Source: SZUA-309 sp965232595 (GTDB lineage: Bacteria; Pseudomonadota; Gammaproteobacteria; Pseudomonadales; Azotimanducaceae). Taken from it: DNA of 64,000 nt. This document shows, piece by piece, positions 24,080 to 34,719 of the stretch; position 1 is the stretch's first letter, and each line of letters starts with the position of its first letter. The DNA is taken from NCBI GenBank assembly GCA_965232595.1, contig OZ246983.1:2480001-2544000 (forward strand). The letters run 5' to 3'. Below the pieces are notes generated by a model that was not told the origin of the DNA, searched no databases, and worked only from the letters and a program-made list of their open reading frames with translations. The translations under genes and the position numbers were made by a program.

Positions 24080-25858
24080 ATGACCGCATCAACCCGAGAT
24101 CTGCAATTTGCCCTGCACGAGGTGCTGGGCTACGAGGCCCATTATCAGCGCCTGTTCGGCAACGACGCGCCGACCCGCGAATTCATCGACAGCATCATCG
24201 ATGAGGCGGCGCGTTTCTGCGATGGCGAGCTGGCACCGCTGAATCGCTCCGGAGACGAGGAAGGCTGCTCGTTCGCCGATGGGGTGGTGACGACGCCCGC
24301 CGGCTTCAAAGCCGCCTACGAGAAGTACGTCGAAGGCGGTTGGGCGAGCCTGTGCGGGCAGACCGAGTACGGCGGTCAGGGCCTGCCGGACAGCCTAAGC
24401 ATGGTGCTCGAGCACCTGATGGTGGCCGCGAATCCGGCCTGGACCATGTATCCGGCGCTGTCGCGGGGCGTGGTGGAGGCACTCGAGCATCACGGCAGCC
24501 CTGAGCAGAAAAGCCAGTTCCTGCCCAAGCTGCTGACCGGTGAGTGGACGGGAACCATGTGTCTGACCGAGCCTCACGCTGGATCCGACGTGGGCCTGGT
24601 GCGCAGCAAAGCCGAGGTGCAGGCGGATGGCAGCTACCAGATCAGCGGCACCAAGATCTTCATCTCCGCCGGGGAGCACGACCTCTCGGAGAACATCGTC
24701 CATCTGGTGCTGGCGAGAACGCCCGAGGCACCCGAAGGCACAAGAGGCATCAGCATGTTCGTGGTGCCGAAGTTCGATCTGGATGGTTCCCGGAACGGGG
24801 TGGTCTGCGGCGGTATCGAAGAGAAGATGGGCATTCACGGCAATGCCACCTGCATGCTCCATTTCGAGGAAGCTCGCGGCTATCTGGTCGGCGAGGAAAA
24901 CAAAGGCATGCGCAACATGTTCACCATGATGAACGCAGCCAGAATTGTCGTGGGCCTGCAGGGCGTCTGCCAGGCGGAATCCGCGTTGCAGGACTCGACC
25001 ACCTATGCCCGGGAGCGCCTGCAGATGCGCGCCTTGAGTGGCCCGAAGACGCCGGACGAGATTGCCGACCCGATCATCGTGCATCCGGACGTGCGGAGAA
25101 TGCTGCTGACCCAGCGGGCCATCGTCGATGGCGGGCGGGTGCTCGCTTACCTGACCGGCCAGATCGCCGATGTGGTGGCTGCCCGCTCCGACGCGGAAGG
25201 GCAGGAAGCTCAGGAGCTGCTCGATTTTCTGACGCCAATCGTCAAAGGCGTGCTGACCGAGCTCGGCTTCGAGTCTGTGAATCACGGCCTGCAGATCTAC
25301 GGCGGGCACGGTTTCATCCGCGAGAACGGCATGGAGCAGAAGGTGCGGGACACCCGGATCACGCTGCTTTACGAAGGGACGACCGGCATTCAGGCCCTCG
25401 ACCTGCTCGGCCGGAAGATCCTGCAGACCCAGGGTCCCGGGCTGAAGCGCTTCATCGCCCTGATGCACGAGCTGGCCGCCGAGCTCGACGGGCACGAGCA
25501 GGCGTTTCTCGCCGGTGCCGGCGAGGTGCTCAAGGCACGGGCCGCCGAGTGGGAGGCGCTGACCGCTACGATCATGGGCAAGGCCATGGAAGATCTGGAC
25601 GAGATCGGCGCCGCCTCGGTGGATTTCCTGTTCTACAGTGGCTATCTCTGCCTGGCCTACTGCTGGGCGCGGATCGCCCAGGCAGCCGCCGCGCTCGTTG
25701 CCGAGGGCTCGGAAGATCCGTACCTCGAGAGCAAGCTGATGGCAGCAGAGTTTTACTTCGCGCGGCTGTTGCCGCGTGCAACCATGCACAAAACGGCCAT
25801 AGAAGCCGGTGCAGGATCGATGATGGTCGGCTCCGCCGACTCGTTTGGACCCTGGTAG
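24080..25858 (+). CDS. long-type acyl-CoA dehydrogenase (FadE/DmdC-like)
   Basis: This 592-residue enzyme has the classical acyl-CoA dehydrogenase core with MCLTEPHAGSDVG, KIFISAGEHDLSENIVHLVLAR and catalytic Glu432 in LYEGTTGIQALDL. A C-terminal helical domain of the acetyl-CoA dehydrogenase-like type follows, as in DmdC and Pseudomonas long FadE proteins. It oxidises an acyl-CoA to the enoyl-CoA with FAD; chain length or a methylthiopropionyl substrate cannot be read. It is the first gene of a tandem pair, with 17 bases to the next, which has a similar layout. Confidence 0.93.
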   Translation: MTASTRDLQFALHEVLGYEAHYQRLFGNDAPTREFIDSIIDEAARFCDGELAPLNRSGDEEGCSFADGVVTTPAGFKAAYEKYVEGGWASLCGQTEYGGQGLPDSLSMVLEHLMVAANPAWTMYPALSRGVVEALEHHGSPEQKSQFLPKLLTGEWTGTMCLTEPHAGSDVGLVRSKAEVQADGSYQISGTKIFISAGEHDLSENIVHLVLARTPEAPEGTRGISMFVVPKFDLDGSRNGVVCGGIEEKMGIHGNATCMLHFEEARGYLVGEENKGMRNMFTMMNAARIVVGLQGVCQAESALQDSTTYARERLQMRALSGPKTPDEIADPIIVHPDVRRMLLTQRAIVDGGRVLAYLTGQIADVVAARSDAEGQEAQELLDFLTPIVKGVLTELGFESVNHGLQIYGGHGFIRENGMEQKVRDTRITLLYEGTTGIQALDLLGRKILQTQGPGLKRFIALMHELAAELDGHEQAFLAGAGEVLKARAAEWEALTATIMGKAMEDLDEIGAASVDFLFYSGYLCLAYCWARIAQAAAALVAEGSEDPYLESKLMAAEFYFARLLPRATMHKTAIEAGAGSMMVGSADSFGPW

Positions 25859-25875
25859 GAACTACGGGAAGGTAA

Positions 25876-27612
25876 ATGCTGGAATACAAAGCACCGGAGC
25901 GGGACATCGAGTTCCTGCTGTTTGATCTGTTCAAGGTTCAGGAGCGTTGGGCGGAAGTGCCCGCACTCGCGGACGTCTCGGAGGAGCTTGCCCGGGCAGT
26001 GATCTCCGAAGCGGGCCGGGTGGCCGGCGAAGTCATGGCGCCGCTCAATCAGTCCGGTGATCAGGAAGGGTGCAGCTGGGAAGATGGCGTGGTCTCCACC
26101 CCGTCCGGATTCAAAGCGGCCTACGACGAGATGGCTGGCGGCGGCTGGCTGGGTTTGTCCGGCAATCCGGACTACGAAGGCCAGGGCATGCCGAAGGTGC
26201 TCGGCTGCGTGATCGACGAGATGTTCTGGGCGGCAAACACCAGCCTCTACCTCTACGGCACGCTGACCGCGGGGACCTGCATCTGCATCGACAGCCACGG
26301 CACGGAAGAGCAGAAGCAGACCTACCTGCCGAAGCTCTACAGCGGCCAGTGGTCGGGCGCCATGGATCTCACCGAACCGCATGCGGGGAGCGATCTCGGC
26401 ATCATTCGCACCCGGGCGGTGCCGCACGCTGACGGCAGCTACCGGATCTCCGGCACCAAGATCTTCATCACTGCCGGCGAGCACGACCTGTCCGAAAACA
26501 TCGTCCACCTGGTGCTGGCCAAGCTGCCTGATGCGCCTGCCGGCTCGAAGGGCATCTCGCTGTTCATCGTGCCCAAGTACCTGCCGGACGAGAACGGCGG
26601 CGTTGGCGAGCGGAACGCCGTGGCCAGCGGCAGCATCGAGCACAAGATGGGCATCCGTGCCAGCGCCACCAACGTCATGAACTACGACGAAGCCGTGGGC
26701 TACATGGTCGGCGAGCCGAACCAGGGCCTCGCCTGCATGTTCACCATGATGAACTACGAGCGGCTCTCCGTCGGGCTGCAGGGCCTCGGCGCCGGTGAGC
26801 TGGCCTACCAGCAGGCGGCGAGCTACGCCCGGGACCGGCTCCAGGGTCGCTCCAGCACCGGACCGAAAAACCCGGACGGCCCAGCCGACTCACTGCTGGT
26901 GCACGCGGACGTGCGCCGCATGCTGCTCACCGTTCGCGCCCTCACCGAAGGGGGGCGCGCGTTTGCCCTGTTCACGGGCATGTACCTCGATCTCGCCAAG
27001 CATGGGGTCGACGAGGACGCGGGACGGATCAGCGAGCTGCTGACGCCGATCGCCAAAGCGTTTCTCACCGATCGCGGCTTCGACGCGGCGGTGGTGGCGC
27101 AGCAGGTGTTCGGCGGCCACGGCTTCGTTCAGGAGTGGGGCGCGGAGCAGATTGTTCGGGATGCTCGAATCGGCCAGATCTACGAGGGCACCAACGGCAT
27201 TCAGGCCAGCGACCTGATCGGCCGCAAGGTGCTGCGTGACGGCGGTGCAACCCTGACCGCGCTGCTCTCGAGCTTCGAGATCGACAGCGTCGACGAAGCC
27301 TACCGCAGCGAGCTGCAGGCCGCGTTCGCCCGGGTCGGCAACGCGCTCGATCACGTGAAAGCGCGAGCCAACGAAGATCCGGATCTGCCCGGCGCGGTCG
27401 CCACGGATTTTCTCGACCTGGTGGGGTACGCGCTGTACGCCTGGTTCTGGGCCCGGATGGGCACGGTGGCCGGCGAAGACGACTTCGGTCAGGGCAAGCG
27501 GGAGTGCGCGGCTTTCTACTTCGCCCGCATCCTGCCGCGGACCCTGGGCCTGGAAGCCAGCATCCTCTCCAGCTCCGCCTGCGTCATGGGGATGGCGGAA
27601 GACGCGTTCTAA
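25876..27612 (+). CDS. long-type acyl-CoA dehydrogenase (FadE/DmdC-like), second copy
   Basis: The 578-residue protein is a diverged paralogue of the gene before it, with matching blocks MDLTEPHAGSDLG, KIFITAGEHDLSENIVHLVLAK, NYDEAVGYMVGEPNQG and catalytic Glu437 in IYEGTNGIQASDL, plus the same C-terminal extension. Tandem long FadE genes are known in Pseudomonas and probably cover different chain lengths. The ribosome-binding site is GGAAGG. It converges with the lipoprotein-like gene, whose stop is three bases away. Confidence 0.93.
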   Translation: MLEYKAPERDIEFLLFDLFKVQERWAEVPALADVSEELARAVISEAGRVAGEVMAPLNQSGDQEGCSWEDGVVSTPSGFKAAYDEMAGGGWLGLSGNPDYEGQGMPKVLGCVIDEMFWAANTSLYLYGTLTAGTCICIDSHGTEEQKQTYLPKLYSGQWSGAMDLTEPHAGSDLGIIRTRAVPHADGSYRISGTKIFITAGEHDLSENIVHLVLAKLPDAPAGSKGISLFIVPKYLPDENGGVGERNAVASGSIEHKMGIRASATNVMNYDEAVGYMVGEPNQGLACMFTMMNYERLSVGLQGLGAGELAYQQAASYARDRLQGRSSTGPKNPDGPADSLLVHADVRRMLLTVRALTEGGRAFALFTGMYLDLAKHGVDEDAGRISELLTPIAKAFLTDRGFDAAVVAQQVFGGHGFVQEWGAEQIVRDARIGQIYEGTNGIQASDLIGRKVLRDGGATLTALLSSFEIDSVDEAYRSELQAAFARVGNALDHVKARANEDPDLPGAVATDFLDLVGYALYAWFWARMGTVAGEDDFGQGKRECAAFYFARILPRTLGLEASILSSSACVMGMAEDAF

Positions 27613-27615
27613 GCC

Positions 27616-28263
27616 TCAGGGCGACGGGCAGGGGTGCGCCTCTGCCCGGCTGGGGTCACAGACCGAGACCGTCTTCATGAAGACGGCCCAGCCGCCGATC
27701 TCCTCTTCCTCGAGCGGTGGCGCCTCGTCCTTAGGGATCGGCGCCCCCCGCCATGCCCGGGTGATCACGTAGAAATGCTCGTTGCCCTGAATGGTTTTGA
27801 TCATGCTCACCTCGGCCCGCTCGGTGACCCGGTCCCGGTGACAGACAAGCAGGTACACGGAGGTTGGGTAACCGTTTTCCAGCCCGGAAAAGGTCGGGTA
27901 GGCATGAAAGGTGCCGCAGGCGTAGTCCCGGTCTGAGTTCATCAGCTCGATGAACTCGATGGGGTCGGGCAGCGGATCCTCCTGCATCGACTCGAAGGTG
28001 ATTTTGCGGGTCCAGGCCTCGTTCGAGTCGTCGACCGGCTCATCCTCCGGCACGTACTCTGCCCGACGCAGGGTGCCGATGTTGGTGGTGCCGGCCCGTC
28101 GCCAGCCGGCGGGCGGCTGGCCAATGAGCTGCTCGCCGGTTTCCTCGACCCGGGAACCGTCGTCTGCGGTTTCGGGGGGCGCGGCATTTTGCGCCGCAGC
28201 GCAAGCGGTGCAGAGCAGGCACAGGACCAGCAGCAGGCCGGCTGCGGAGCTTAAGCCGTTCAT
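27616..28263 (-). CDS. exported lipoprotein-like hypothetical protein
   Basis: This 215-residue protein begins with a hydrophobic signal segment ending LLCTAC-A, close to a lipobox but with Cys instead of Leu at -3, so lipidation is probable rather than certain. The mature part has four further Cys residues and segments such as YACGTFHAYPTFSGLENGYP and EHFYVITRAWRG, which I cannot assign to a family. It follows an SDR gene on the same strand with a four-base overlap and may share its mRNA. Its function is unknown. Confidence 0.7.
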   Translation of the reverse strand: MNGLSSAAGLLLVLCLLCTACAAAQNAAPPETADDGSRVEETGEQLIGQPPAGWRRAGTTNIGTLRRAEYVPEDEPVDDSNEAWTRKITFESMQEDPLPDPIEFIELMNSDRDYACGTFHAYPTFSGLENGYPTSVYLLVCHRDRVTERAEVSMIKTIQGNEHFYVITRAWRGAPIPKDEAPPLEEEEIGGWAVFMKTVSVCDPSRAEAHPCPSP

Positions 28264-29051
28264 CCCTGCTTTCTCGGAAACGCCCAGGGGTGCGATGCGG
28301 AGAGGCCGCCGTCGACGGCAATGGCCTGGCCGTTCACGTAGCTTGCCCGATCGCTGAGCAGGAAGCAGGCCATCTGGCCGATCTCTTCCGGCTGACCGAA
28401 GCGGCGGGTCGGGTTGATCTGTCCGATCCGATCCATGGTGCCGCGTTCGGCCGCCATGTCGAATACCGGCTTGGTCATGCCGGTCTGAATCAGGCCGGGG
28501 CAGATCGCGTTGATTCGTATCGGCTCGCCGTAGAGCTGATAGGCCACGGTCTGGACGATGCTGATCACTCCCGCTTTGCTGGCGCTGTAGTCCACGCCGC
28601 CGGCGTTGGCGCGCAAACCGGCCACTGACGCGGTGCAGAGGATGGCGCCGCCGCCGGATTTTTTCAGCTCCGGCACCGCGTGCTTAACCGCGAGAAACAC
28701 GCCCACCGTGTTCACCCCCAGGGTGCGCTGCCAGTCGTCCACGGTCAGCTCCAGCATCGGTTTGCCGCCGCCGCCCACACCGGCGTTGGCGTAGATGCCA
28801 TCGAGACCGCCGTACGCCTCCACAGCCTGGGCGATGAAGCCGCGGACGTCGTCCTCGTTGCTGACGTCCGCCTGCACGGCCAGTGCCTGGCCGCCGGCGT
28901 CGTTGATGGCGGCTGCGGTCTCATGAACGCCGTCCGCCAGATCGACGGCCAGTACCTGGGCCCCTTCCTCGGCAGCGAGCCGGCTGGTTGCCCGGCCGAT
29001 GCCGCTGCCGGCACCGGTAATAATCAGTCGTTTGCCTTCCAGCATGCCCAT
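28260..29051 (-). CDS. short-chain dehydrogenase (FabG-like)
   Basis: The 263-residue protein is a classical NAD(P)-dependent SDR with TGAGSGIG, ADVSNEDDV, YANAG (in place of NNAG), catalytic YSASK and ICPGLIQTGM. The C-terminal VDGGLSASHP is typical of 3-oxoacyl or steroid-type reductases. Asp in VLAVDLADG after the second strand favours NAD+ as cofactor. It lies ten bases downstream of mpl and overlaps the lipoprotein-like gene by four bases, so all three may be co-transcribed. The substrate is unknown. Confidence 0.9.
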   Translation of the reverse strand: MGMLEGKRLIITGAGSGIGRATSRLAAEEGAQVLAVDLADGVHETAAAINDAGGQALAVQADVSNEDDVRGFIAQAVEAYGGLDGIYANAGVGGGGKPMLELTVDDWQRTLGVNTVGVFLAVKHAVPELKKSGGGAILCTASVAGLRANAGGVDYSASKAGVISIVQTVAYQLYGEPIRINAICPGLIQTGMTKPVFDMAAERGTMDRIGQINPTRRFGQPEEIGQMACFLLSDRASYVNGQAIAVDGGLSASHPWAFPRKQG

Positions 29052-29061
29052 TCTCGATTCC

Positions 29062-30474
29062 TCAGTTGGCTGGTTTGCCTGCAGCGCGGAGCCGCTCGGG
29101 AAGTCTGCTGTAGATCCCGCCGAAGCTCCCGTTGGACATGATCACCAGATGCCGGCGCCGCGCCGGAAGCTTGGCCAGGGCGTCCATGAGCCGGTCCAGG
29201 TCATCGTGCTGATGGGCGGGAACCACGCAGGACTGAACCACTTCCGAGAGGTCCCACTTGATGTTCTCGCCCCTGAACCAGTAGACAGCATCCGCTGCCG
29301 CGCAGCAGGTGGTGAGCTCGTCGCGCAGCGTGCCCAGCGACATGGTGTGCGAGCGCGGCTCGACGATGGCGATGATCTCATCGTTGCCGACCTGCTTGCG
29401 CAGCCCCTGCAGGGTTTTCCGGATTGCGGTCGGGTGGTGGGCGAAGTCGTCGTAGATCGAGGTTTCCCCCACCTCGGCAATCAGGTCCATCCGCCGCAGC
29501 ACGCCCTGAAAGTCCGATAGCGCGTCGATGGCACGTTCAGGCTGCACGCCCGCATGCCGGGCCGCGGCGATCGCCGCCAGGCCGTTCATCATGTTGTGCT
29601 CGCCGAGTTGCGACCAGCGCACGGTGCCCAGGTTGTCTTCACCCAGATAGACGTCGAAGGCGGTGCCGACCGAGGCTTCCGCGCGCCACTGCTCGCCATT
29701 GTCCCGCTCGAGCGGCGGACGATGGGAAGCGGGACCGAACCGGGCGGTGGGTGTCCAGCAGCCCATCTGCAGCATCTCGTGCACGTTGTCATCGTTGCCC
29801 GGAGCCACGATCAGGCCGCCGCCGGGGATGGTTCTGATCAGGTGATGGAACTGAGTCTGGATCTCGCCGAGGTTGTCGAAGATGTCGGCGTGGTCGTACT
29901 CCAGGTTGTTGATGATCAGCGTGCGCGGATGGTAGTGCACGAACTTGGAGCGGCGGTCGAAGTAGGAGGTGTCGTACTCATCCGCCTCGACCACGAAGAA
30001 GGGCGCTTTGCCGAGCCGGGCGGACACATCGAAGTTCTTCGGTACGCCGCCGATCAGGTAACCGGGCGCAAGGCCTGCCTGCTCGAGGATCCAGGCCAGC
30101 ATGCTGGCCGTGGTGGTTTTGCCGTGGGTGCCGGAAACGGCGAGCACCCAGCGGTCGTTGAGGATTTCCCGGCCGAGAAACTCCGCACCCGAGGTGTACG
30201 GCAGGCCCCGCTCCAGGACGTACTCCACCCCCGGATGGCCCCTTGGCAGCCCGGCGTTGCCGATCACCACCAGGTCCGGTTCCGGGTCCAGCTGGGCCGG
30301 ATCGAAGCCCTCGTAGATGGCGATGTTGGCCCGGGCGAGCTGATCGCTCATCGGCGGGTACAGGGCTTTGTCGGAGCCGGAAACCCGGTAGCCGCGTTCT
30401 TTCGCCAGCTGTGCGAGGCTGCCCATCAGGGTGCCGCCGATGCCGAGGAAGTAGATGTGCTTCTGCTCGCTCAT
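29062..30474 (-). CDS. mpl: murein tripeptide ligase Mpl
   Basis: The 470-residue enzyme joins the recycled tripeptide L-Ala-gamma-D-Glu-meso-DAP to UDP-MurNAc using ATP in the cytoplasm, the last step of murein recycling. It is a Mur ligase with the ATP loop SGTHGKTTT at 114-122, EADEYDTSYFDRRSKF, INNLEYDHADIFDN and DDFAHHPTAI. The start region HIYFLGIGGTLMGSLA, and EADEYDTSYFD rather than the MurC form, identify Mpl rather than MurC. It is two bases downstream of the membrane protein gene stop on the same strand. Confidence 0.96.
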   Translation of the reverse strand: MSEQKHIYFLGIGGTLMGSLAQLAKERGYRVSGSDKALYPPMSDQLARANIAIYEGFDPAQLDPEPDLVVIGNAGLPRGHPGVEYVLERGLPYTSGAEFLGREILNDRWVLAVSGTHGKTTTASMLAWILEQAGLAPGYLIGGVPKNFDVSARLGKAPFFVVEADEYDTSYFDRRSKFVHYHPRTLIINNLEYDHADIFDNLGEIQTQFHHLIRTIPGGGLIVAPGNDDNVHEMLQMGCWTPTARFGPASHRPPLERDNGEQWRAEASVGTAFDVYLGEDNLGTVRWSQLGEHNMMNGLAAIAAARHAGVQPERAIDALSDFQGVLRRMDLIAEVGETSIYDDFAHHPTAIRKTLQGLRKQVGNDEIIAIVEPRSHTMSLGTLRDELTTCCAAADAVYWFRGENIKWDLSEVVQSCVVPAHQHDDLDRLMDALAKLPARRRHLVIMSNGSFGGIYSRLPERLRAAGKPAN

Positions 30475-30475
30475 C

Positions 30476-30979
30476 TCAGGCGCCGATTGCCGTGTAGCCG
30501 GCGGCGCCGCTCAGCATGGAGATGCCGAGGGCAAGCAGGACGCCGATGCCGAGCTGGGTGTTCAGAGACTTGGAGAGGATGTAGCCGGAGATGACCAGGC
30601 CCCAGACGCCGTAGCCGAGCTGAACGGCAAGCTGAAACCGGTCTTCCAGGTTCGATAGCAGCGCGATGTCGATCATGCCGTAGAGCGCGGTGATGAGCAG
30701 ATCGCAGCCGAAGATGGCGGCCAGGGTGGTGGTGAAGCGATCGGGCACCTCGCGCAGATAGGTCGCCATCCACAGAAGGCCAGCGTAGGCAGCCTGATTA
30801 ACCAGCACCAGGGTGGTGATGCTGAGCAGAGGATCTTTCGAGATCAGCGATGACACCAGCACGCTTGTCACCAGGTTGGCAGCAACGATGGTGGCGACGA
30901 ACCAGCTTTCCGACGGCACATACGCGGGGCTCTGGCGGAGCAGGCACATTCGCCAGAACATCTGGAGGACAACCTTCAT
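30476..30979 (-). CDS. multi-pass membrane protein (Yip1-like)
   Basis: The 167-residue protein has about five hydrophobic helices: ATIVAANLVTSVLVSSLI, ITTLVLVNQAAYAGLLWMA, LLITALYGMIDIALL, LGYGVWGLVISGYIL and IGVLLALGISMLSGAAGY. The layout resembles small YIP1-type proteins but I cannot confirm it. I chose the internal ATG at MKVVLQMFWRM; no good ribosome-binding site precedes any of the candidate starts. It is immediately upstream of mpl and divergent from the phosphofructokinase gene. Confidence 0.7.
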   Translation of the reverse strand: MKVVLQMFWRMCLLRQSPAYVPSESWFVATIVAANLVTSVLVSSLISKDPLLSITTLVLVNQAAYAGLLWMATYLREVPDRFTTTLAAIFGCDLLITALYGMIDIALLSNLEDRFQLAVQLGYGVWGLVISGYILSKSLNTQLGIGVLLALGISMLSGAAGYTAIGA

Positions 30980-31008
30980 AAAACGCGGGAGGAGAACTTC
31001 GTATTCAG

Positions 31009-31029
31009 TGTGTGAGAAATTCTCGCACA
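31009..31029. promoter_or_regulatory. palindromic operator candidate upstream of pfp
   Basis: TGTGTGAGAA-A-TTCTCGCACA is a 21-base palindrome with a single mismatch, placed between the divergent membrane-protein and phosphofructokinase starts. The TGTG...CACA ends recall CRP/FNR-family sites, although the spacing and centre differ from the Crp consensus. Regulation of carbon flux is a plausible but unproven role. Confidence 0.5.
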
Positions 31030-31083
31030 AATCTCTGCCATCGCGGAGAATGCGCGCTCCAAAACCTTTAAGCCCATCACAGC

Positions 31084-32343
31084 ATGCCAAAACCCAACGC
31101 CTTCTACGCTCAGTCCGGCGGCGTGACCGCCGTCATCAACGCCACCGCCTGTGGTGTTCTGGAGACCGCCCGGGCGAACAGGGATCGCATCGGCAAGGTG
31201 TTCGCGGGCAGGAACGGCATCATCGGCGCGCTGACCGAAGAGCTGATCGACACCAGCAGGGAGAGCAAGGCAGCCATTGCCGGTCTGCGCTCCACCCCGT
31301 CCGGCGCTTTCGGCTCCTGTCGCTACAAGCTGAAGTCGTTCGAGGAGAACGAGCGCGAGTACCGGCGCCTGATCGAAGTCTTTCAGGCCCACAACATCCA
31401 GTACTTCTTCTACAACGGTGGTGGCGATTCTCAGGACACCGCCAACAAGGTCTCTCAGCTCGGTGACCAGCTCGGCTACCCGCTCACCTGCATCGGCATC
31501 CCGAAGACGGTGGACAACGACCTGCCGTTGACGGACACCTGCCCGGGCTTCGGCAGCGTGGCCAAGTACGTGGCGGTCTCCACCCGGGAAGCATCGCTCG
31601 ACGTCGCCAGCATGTGCGAGTCCTCCACCAAGGTGTTCGTGCTCGAGGTCATGGGGCGGCATGCAGGCTGGATTGCTGCGGCTGGCTCGCTGGCTCAGGA
31701 GAAGCCGGGCGACGCACCGCACATCATCCTGCTGCCGGAAGTGCCGTTCGAGAAGGCGAAGTTCCTGCGCCGGGTGAAAGAGGTGGTGAAGGAGAAGGGT
31801 TACTGCGTGATCGTCGTCTCGGAAGGGGCGCAGTACAAAGACGGTACCTTCGTGGCGGACGCCGGCAGCAAAGATGCTTTCGGCCACACGCAGCTGGGCG
31901 GCGTCGCGCCCGCAATCGCGCAGATGATCAAAGACAGGCACGGCTACAAGTACCACTGGGCCGTTGCCGACTACCTGCAGCGCGCTGCCCGGCACATCGC
32001 CTCGAAGACGGACGTGGAGCAGGCCTATGCGGTCGGCAAAGCGGCAGTCGAGTTCGCGCTGGCCGGCAAGGACAAGGTGATGCCTACTATCGTCCGGACC
32101 AGCGACGTGCCTTACCGCTGGAAGATCGGCGAGGCGAAGCTGTCACGGGTGGCGAACGTGGAGCGGATGATGCCGAAGAGTTACATCAGCAAGGACGGCT
32201 TCGGCATCACGGCCAAGGGCAAACGCTATCTGGCGCCCCTGATTGCCGGTGAGGACTACCCGGAGTATCGAGGCGGCGTGCCGCGATACGTAACGCTCAA
32301 GAACGAGCTGGTGAAGAAGAAGCTGAAGCCGTTCAAGGTTTAG
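31084..32343 (+). CDS. pfp: pyrophosphate-dependent 6-phosphofructokinase
   Basis: The 419-residue enzyme phosphorylates fructose 6-phosphate, reversibly, using PPi rather than ATP. Two residues decide donor use: Asp115 within GGGDS (112-116) and Lys141 in PKTVDND, both the PPi-type pattern, where ATP enzymes usually have Gly-type residues. MGRHAGW at 190-196 binds the sugar phosphate. The enzyme can serve both glycolysis and gluconeogenesis. It converges on the membrane pyrophosphatase gene with a shared terminator, placing two PPi-using systems side by side, as reported for methanotrophs, where the two genes form an operon. Confidence 0.94.
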   Translation: MPKPNAFYAQSGGVTAVINATACGVLETARANRDRIGKVFAGRNGIIGALTEELIDTSRESKAAIAGLRSTPSGAFGSCRYKLKSFEENEREYRRLIEVFQAHNIQYFFYNGGGDSQDTANKVSQLGDQLGYPLTCIGIPKTVDNDLPLTDTCPGFGSVAKYVAVSTREASLDVASMCESSTKVFVLEVMGRHAGWIAAAGSLAQEKPGDAPHIILLPEVPFEKAKFLRRVKEVVKEKGYCVIVVSEGAQYKDGTFVADAGSKDAFGHTQLGGVAPAIAQMIKDRHGYKYHWAVADYLQRAARHIASKTDVEQAYAVGKAAVEFALAGKDKVMPTIVRTSDVPYRWKIGEAKLSRVANVERMMPKSYISKDGFGITAKGKRYLAPLIAGEDYPEYRGGVPRYVTLKNELVKKKLKPFKV

Positions 32344-32402
32344 CAGGCCCTGCCTGGCTCGAGAGATCCCAAGCGGTTGCGAGCAGGGTAACGCGCAAAA
32401 AG

Positions 32403-32428
32403 AAAGGGAGCCGATTGGCTCCCTTTTT
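32403..32428. terminator. Rho-independent terminator shared by pfp and hppA
   Basis: A ten-base-pair stem AAAGGGAGCC / GGCTCCCTTT with a GATT loop is followed by a T-run on the plus strand and preceded by an A-run, so it can work in both directions between the two convergent genes. Confidence 0.88.
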
Positions 32429-32468
32429 CGTTCTCGAAGCTGGCGCTCAAGCCAGCCGCGCTCCTTGC

Positions 32469-34496
<2,028 letters not shown>

Positions 34497-34615
34497 TGGA
34501 TTCCCCAACTCTCGACGACCGAAACAAAAAAAGTGGGCAAGAACCCGATCCTGGCGCTTCTGACGGCACCTGTTGCGTGGACTCGGTGAACCCCTGCCCG
34601 GTTTGAGCGGCGCGT

Positions 34616-34644
34616 ATTCTAAACGCAACGGTTGGGGATTAGAA
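34616..34644 (-). promoter_or_regulatory. candidate promoter of hppA
   Basis: On the minus strand TAGAAT (five of six matches to the -10 consensus) lies 17 bases after TTCTAA, about 120 bases upstream of the hppA start. The long leader would be untranslated. The -35 is weak. Confidence 0.4.
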
Positions 34645-34690
34645 ACTTGGGTTTTGTTCGGTTTTCTGGAGGGATTCCAGCGCCAGGGGT

Positions 34691-34713
34691 GCCGGCCCCG
34701 GGTGGGGGCCGGC
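34691..34713. terminator. strong hairpin downstream of the DUF2333 gene
   Basis: A perfect nine-base-pair stem, GCCGGCCCC / GGGGCCGGC, with a five-base loop starts seven bases after the DUF2333 stop. There is no T-run on either strand, so it may protect the 3' end or assist Rho rather than terminate alone. Confidence 0.5.
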
Positions 34714-34719
34714 GCGCGA

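Noticed and set aside
34691..34713. Classical Rho-independent terminator after DUF2333
   Set aside because: The stem is strong but no T-run follows on either strand, so it is listed only as a hairpin with a tentative role.
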